Assembly: GCA_030067055.1 (NCBI GenBank)
Contig: JASJAL010000401.1
Location: 1-7,190, forward strand
DNA: 7,190 nt
Reading direction: 5' to 3'
From: Kiloniellales bacterium
GTDB taxonomy: Bacteria; Pseudomonadota; Alphaproteobacteria; Kiloniellales; JAKSBE01
A program made the position numbers and the translations under genes. The first letter of the stretch is position 1. The number at the start of each line of letters is the position of its first letter. Shown here piece after piece: positions 5,491 to 7,190 of this stretch. The notes under the pieces were generated by a model. It saw nothing but the letters and a program-made list of their open reading frames with translations. It did no database searches and was not told where the DNA came from.

Positions 5491-6300
5491 ATGGCGATCA
5501 CGACGGCGGCGGAGACCCAGGATCAGGCGGCGCTGGTCCTGCGCAGCGATGCCGAGGGCGTGGCGACCCTGACCTTGAACCGGCCCAAGGCCTACAACGC
5601 CCTTTCGCTCGACCTGATGCGCGCGCTGCGTGCGGCGCTGGAGGCGATCGCGGCGGAGCCGGAAATCCGGGCCGTAGTGCTGCAGGGTGCCGGCAAGGGC
5701 TTCTGTGCCGGGCACGACCTGAAGGAGCTGCGCGCCAATCCCGGGCGGAACTTCTACGAGGAGACCTTCACCGAGTGCAGCCGCCTGATGCTGGCCATCG
5801 TGCGCCTGCCCAAGCCGGTGATCGCCAAGGTGCATGGCATCGCGACCGCGGCCGGCTGCCAGCTGGTCGCGACCTGCGACCTGGCGGTGGCCACCGACGG
5901 TGCCCGCTTCGCGACGCCGGGTGTCAACATCGGTCTATTCTGCTCGACCCCGATGGTCGCGCTGTCGCGCAACGTGCCGCGCAAGCAGGCCATGGAAATG
6001 CTGCTGCTTGGCGAGATGCAGCCGGCGGCCCGCGCTCTCGAGATCGGCCTGATCAACAAGGCCGTGCCCGAGGCCGAGCTGGACGCCGCGGTCGACGAGA
6101 TGGTGAAGACGATCCTCGCCAAGTCGCCGCTGATCCTGAAGATCGGCAAGGAGGCCTTCTACCGCCAGGCCGAGATGGACCTGGAGGCGGCCTACGCCTA
6201 CACCGCCGAGGTCATGACCGAGAACATGCTGACCCGCGACGCCGGCGAAGGCATCGACGCCTTCATCGAGAAGCGCCATCCGACCTGGACCGGCGCGTGA
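5491..6300 (+). CDS. Enoyl-CoA hydratase/isomerase (crotonase) family protein, ECHDC3-like
   Basis: This 269-residue protein has the full length of a crotonase fold. N-terminal strands and LTLNRPKAYNALSL (27-40) lead to the oxyanion-hole segment AGKGFCAGHDLKELR (67-81), then PVIAKVHGIATAAGCQLVAT (109-128) and ARFATPGVNIGLFCSTP (138-154). C-terminal helices end in AFIEKRHPTW (257-266), as I recall for the ECHDC3 subgroup. Aligned with mammalian mitochondrial enoyl-CoA hydratase, the two catalytic glutamates (Glu144 and Glu164 there) fall on Gln124 and Gly144 here. A standard hydration of enoyl-CoA is therefore doubtful, while CoA binding and the oxyanion hole look intact. The ATG at 5491 has GAGGCGG (5481-5487) a few bases upstream. 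It is the first gene of an operon with the CoA-binding protein, divergent from the thioesterase. The real reaction is unknown. Confidence 0.92.
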   Translation: MAITTAAETQDQAALVLRSDAEGVATLTLNRPKAYNALSLDLMRALRAALEAIAAEPEIRAVVLQGAGKGFCAGHDLKELRANPGRNFYEETFTECSRLMLAIVRLPKPVIAKVHGIATAAGCQLVATCDLAVATDGARFATPGVNIGLFCSTPMVALSRNVPRKQAMEMLLLGEMQPAARALEIGLINKAVPEAELDAAVDEMVKTILAKSPLILKIGKEAFYRQAEMDLEAAYAYTAEVMTENMLTRDAGEGIDAFIEKRHPTWTGA

Positions 6301-6311
6301 ACGAGTCCGAG

Positions 6312-6815
6312 ATGGCGGACCACGAGGCCTACAGCGACGACCTGCTCCGGGGGATCCTGCGCGACGTCCGGACCATCGCGATGGTCGGCGCCAGCCCCAA
6401 GTGGGTGCGGCCCAGCTACTTCGCCATGAAGTACCTGCAGGAGAAAGGCTACCGGGTGATTCCGGTGAACCCGGCCGCGGCCGGCGAGACGATCCTGGGC
6501 GAGACCTGCTATGCCAGCCTGTCCGAGGTTCCGGGGCCCATCGACCTGGTCGACATCTTCCGCAACAGCGAGGCCGCGGGGCCGATCACCGAGGAAGCCA
6601 TCGCACTGGCCGCAGAGAAGAAGATCAAGGTGATCTGGATGCAGCTCGGCGTACGCAACGACGAAGCCGCCGCCAAGGCTGAGGCCGCGGGCCTGACGGT
6701 GATCATGAACCGCTGCCCGAAGATCGAGTGGGGCCGGCTGCACGGCGAGCTCTCCTGGGGCGGCATCAACTCCAGGATCATCTCGGCCAAGCGGCGAAGG
6801 CTGCGGGTGGCGTGA
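6312..6815 (+). CDS. CoA-binding protein, YccU-like
   Basis: This is a small cytoplasmic Rossmann-fold protein of the CoA_binding_2 type, related to E. coli YccU and to the CoA-binding domain of succinyl-CoA synthetase. It binds a nucleotide or CoA, and its physiological role is not known. The 167 residues show TIAMVGASPKWVRPSYFAMK (21-40), GYRVIPVNP (46-54), ILGETCYASLSEVPGPIDLV (61-80), DIFRNSEAAG (81-90), VIWMQLGVRN (107-116), VIMNRCPKIEWGRL (130-143) and a WGGINSR (149-155) near the basic C-terminus. I chose the ATG at 6312 because homologues begin shortly before the AYSDDLLRGIL helix. A GTG at 6297 in the same frame overlaps the upstream stop as GTGA and would add five residues. Either way it is translationally coupled to the crotonase gene. 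Confidence 0.9.
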   Translation: MADHEAYSDDLLRGILRDVRTIAMVGASPKWVRPSYFAMKYLQEKGYRVIPVNPAAAGETILGETCYASLSEVPGPIDLVDIFRNSEAAGPITEEAIALAAEKKIKVIWMQLGVRNDEAAAKAEAAGLTVIMNRCPKIEWGRLHGELSWGGINSRIISAKRRRLRVA

Positions 6816-6843
6816 GGGCTCAGCAGATTTCGGAGTCGGCGCG

Positions 6844-6925
6844 CTCACCCTTCGACAAGCTCGGGGTGAGACGACATTTGAGACTTTAGGTGCTCATCCT
6901 CACACTGAGCTTGTCGAAGGGTGAG
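6844..6925. repeat. Inverted pair of REP-like repeats
   Basis: Two 27-base units, 6844-6870 and the reverse complement of 6899-6925, match at 25 of 27 positions. The outer 19 bases (CTCACCCTTCGACAAGCTC and its complement at 6907-6925) are perfect. A 28-base spacer separates them, so the whole could fold into one long hairpin. Each unit can also fold alone: CTCACCC pairs with GGGTGAG at 6844-6850/6864-6870. The core resembles short dispersed palindromes that I recall as frequent in intergenic DNA of GC-rich Proteobacteria. It lies between the CoA-binding gene stop and the sulfhydrylase start, without a T-tract. Confidence 0.85.
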
Positions 6926-6972
6926 GTTGTGCAAGGGCAGACCCTAACGGCCGGCCCTAAGAGGACAGCGAC

Positions 6973-7190
6973 ATGAGCAAAGAGGGTGACGACTTCGGCT
7001 TCGAGACCCGGGCGATCCACGCCGGGAGCCAGCCGGACCCAGTGACCGGCGCGCGCAACGTGCCGATCTACCAGACCACCTCCTACGTCTTCCACGACGT
7101 CGACCACGCGGCCTCGCTCTTCAACCTGCAGACCTTCGGCTACCTCTACACGCGGGTCGGCAACCCGACCGTCGCCGCACTGGAGGAGCG
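6973..7190 (+). CDS. metY: O-acetylhomoserine sulfhydrylase (aminocarboxypropyltransferase), 5' part
   Basis: This is a PLP-dependent enzyme of the Cys/Met metabolism family that makes homocysteine from O-acetylhomoserine and sulfide, one step from methionine. Only the first 72 complete codons are in the window, and the gene runs off the right edge. The N-terminus is typical of the full-length family of about 430 residues: [19 protein letters not shown] (10-28), [13 protein letters not shown] (30-42), and [17 protein letters not shown] (55-71). In the last, Tyr and Arg of the YTRxxNPT motif help bind the cofactor phosphate of the neighbouring subunit. The PLP lysine lies beyond the window. 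The ATG at 6973 has GAGGA (6961-6965) 7 bases upstream. O-succinylhomoserine sulfhydrylase (MetZ) is the main alternative, but the [16 protein letters not shown] style favours the O-acetyl type. Confidence 0.9.
   Translation, partial: MSKEGDDFGFETRAIHAGSQPDPVTGARNVPIYQTTSYVFHDVDHAASLFNLQTFGYLYTRVGNPTVAALEE

Noticed and set aside
5460..6296. Open frame fused upstream of the CoA-binding protein
   Set aside because: It is the out-of-frame shadow of the crotonase gene. The CoA-binding domain and its homologues begin after 6296.
6844..6925. Inverted repeat as an intrinsic terminator or CRISPR unit
   Set aside because: There is no T-tract after either arm, and only two units in opposite orientation with no spacer array.

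Overview
The window is GC-rich bacterial chromosome. Its coding content points to an alphaproteobacterium, probably of the Rhodospirillales or a related order. This rests on the style of the ribosomal proteins L13 and S9, on the rplM-rpsI-argC neighbourhood, and on family resemblance recalled from memory. No database was searched. Nothing looks like phage, plasmid or CRISPR, and no RNA gene was recognised.

Layout. Bases 5-1051 (minus) carry argC, complete, for arginine biosynthesis. Bases 1426-2307 (plus) carry a secreted protein of the DUF4846 type. A strong intrinsic terminator at about 2312-2345 then ends the minus-strand rplM-rpsI operon (2373-3348). A 313-base divergent region (3349-3661) holds a likely rplM promoter, a hairpin at the expected 5' end of its mRNA, several short palindromes and a TATAAT box. 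Bases 3662-4915 (plus) encode a second secreted protein that I cannot assign to a family. Its stop codon interlocks tail to tail with that of a PaaI-like hotdog thioesterase (4912-5337, minus). Divergent from the thioesterase lie a crotonase-family protein (5491-6300) and a small CoA-binding (YccU-like) protein (6312-6815), both plus and almost certainly one operon. A pair of inverted REP-like repeats (6844-6925) separates them from the 5' end of an O-acetylhomoserine sulfhydrylase gene (from 6973, running off the window).

How it works together. The backbone is housekeeping: ribosomal subunits, arginine synthesis, homocysteine or methionine synthesis, and a cluster acting on acyl-CoA (thioesterase, crotonase-like protein, CoA-binding protein). 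Two poorly characterised secreted-protein genes sit inside this backbone, one on each side of rplM-rpsI, both on the strand opposite to it.

The points most worth a second look are: the possible papain-like active site of the DUF4846 protein; the crotonase that lacks both catalytic glutamates; the unassigned secreted protein with TIMP/netrin-like features; the structured rplM leader and promoter; and the inverted repeat pair near the right end. I see no clear evidence of a wholly new multi-gene system.
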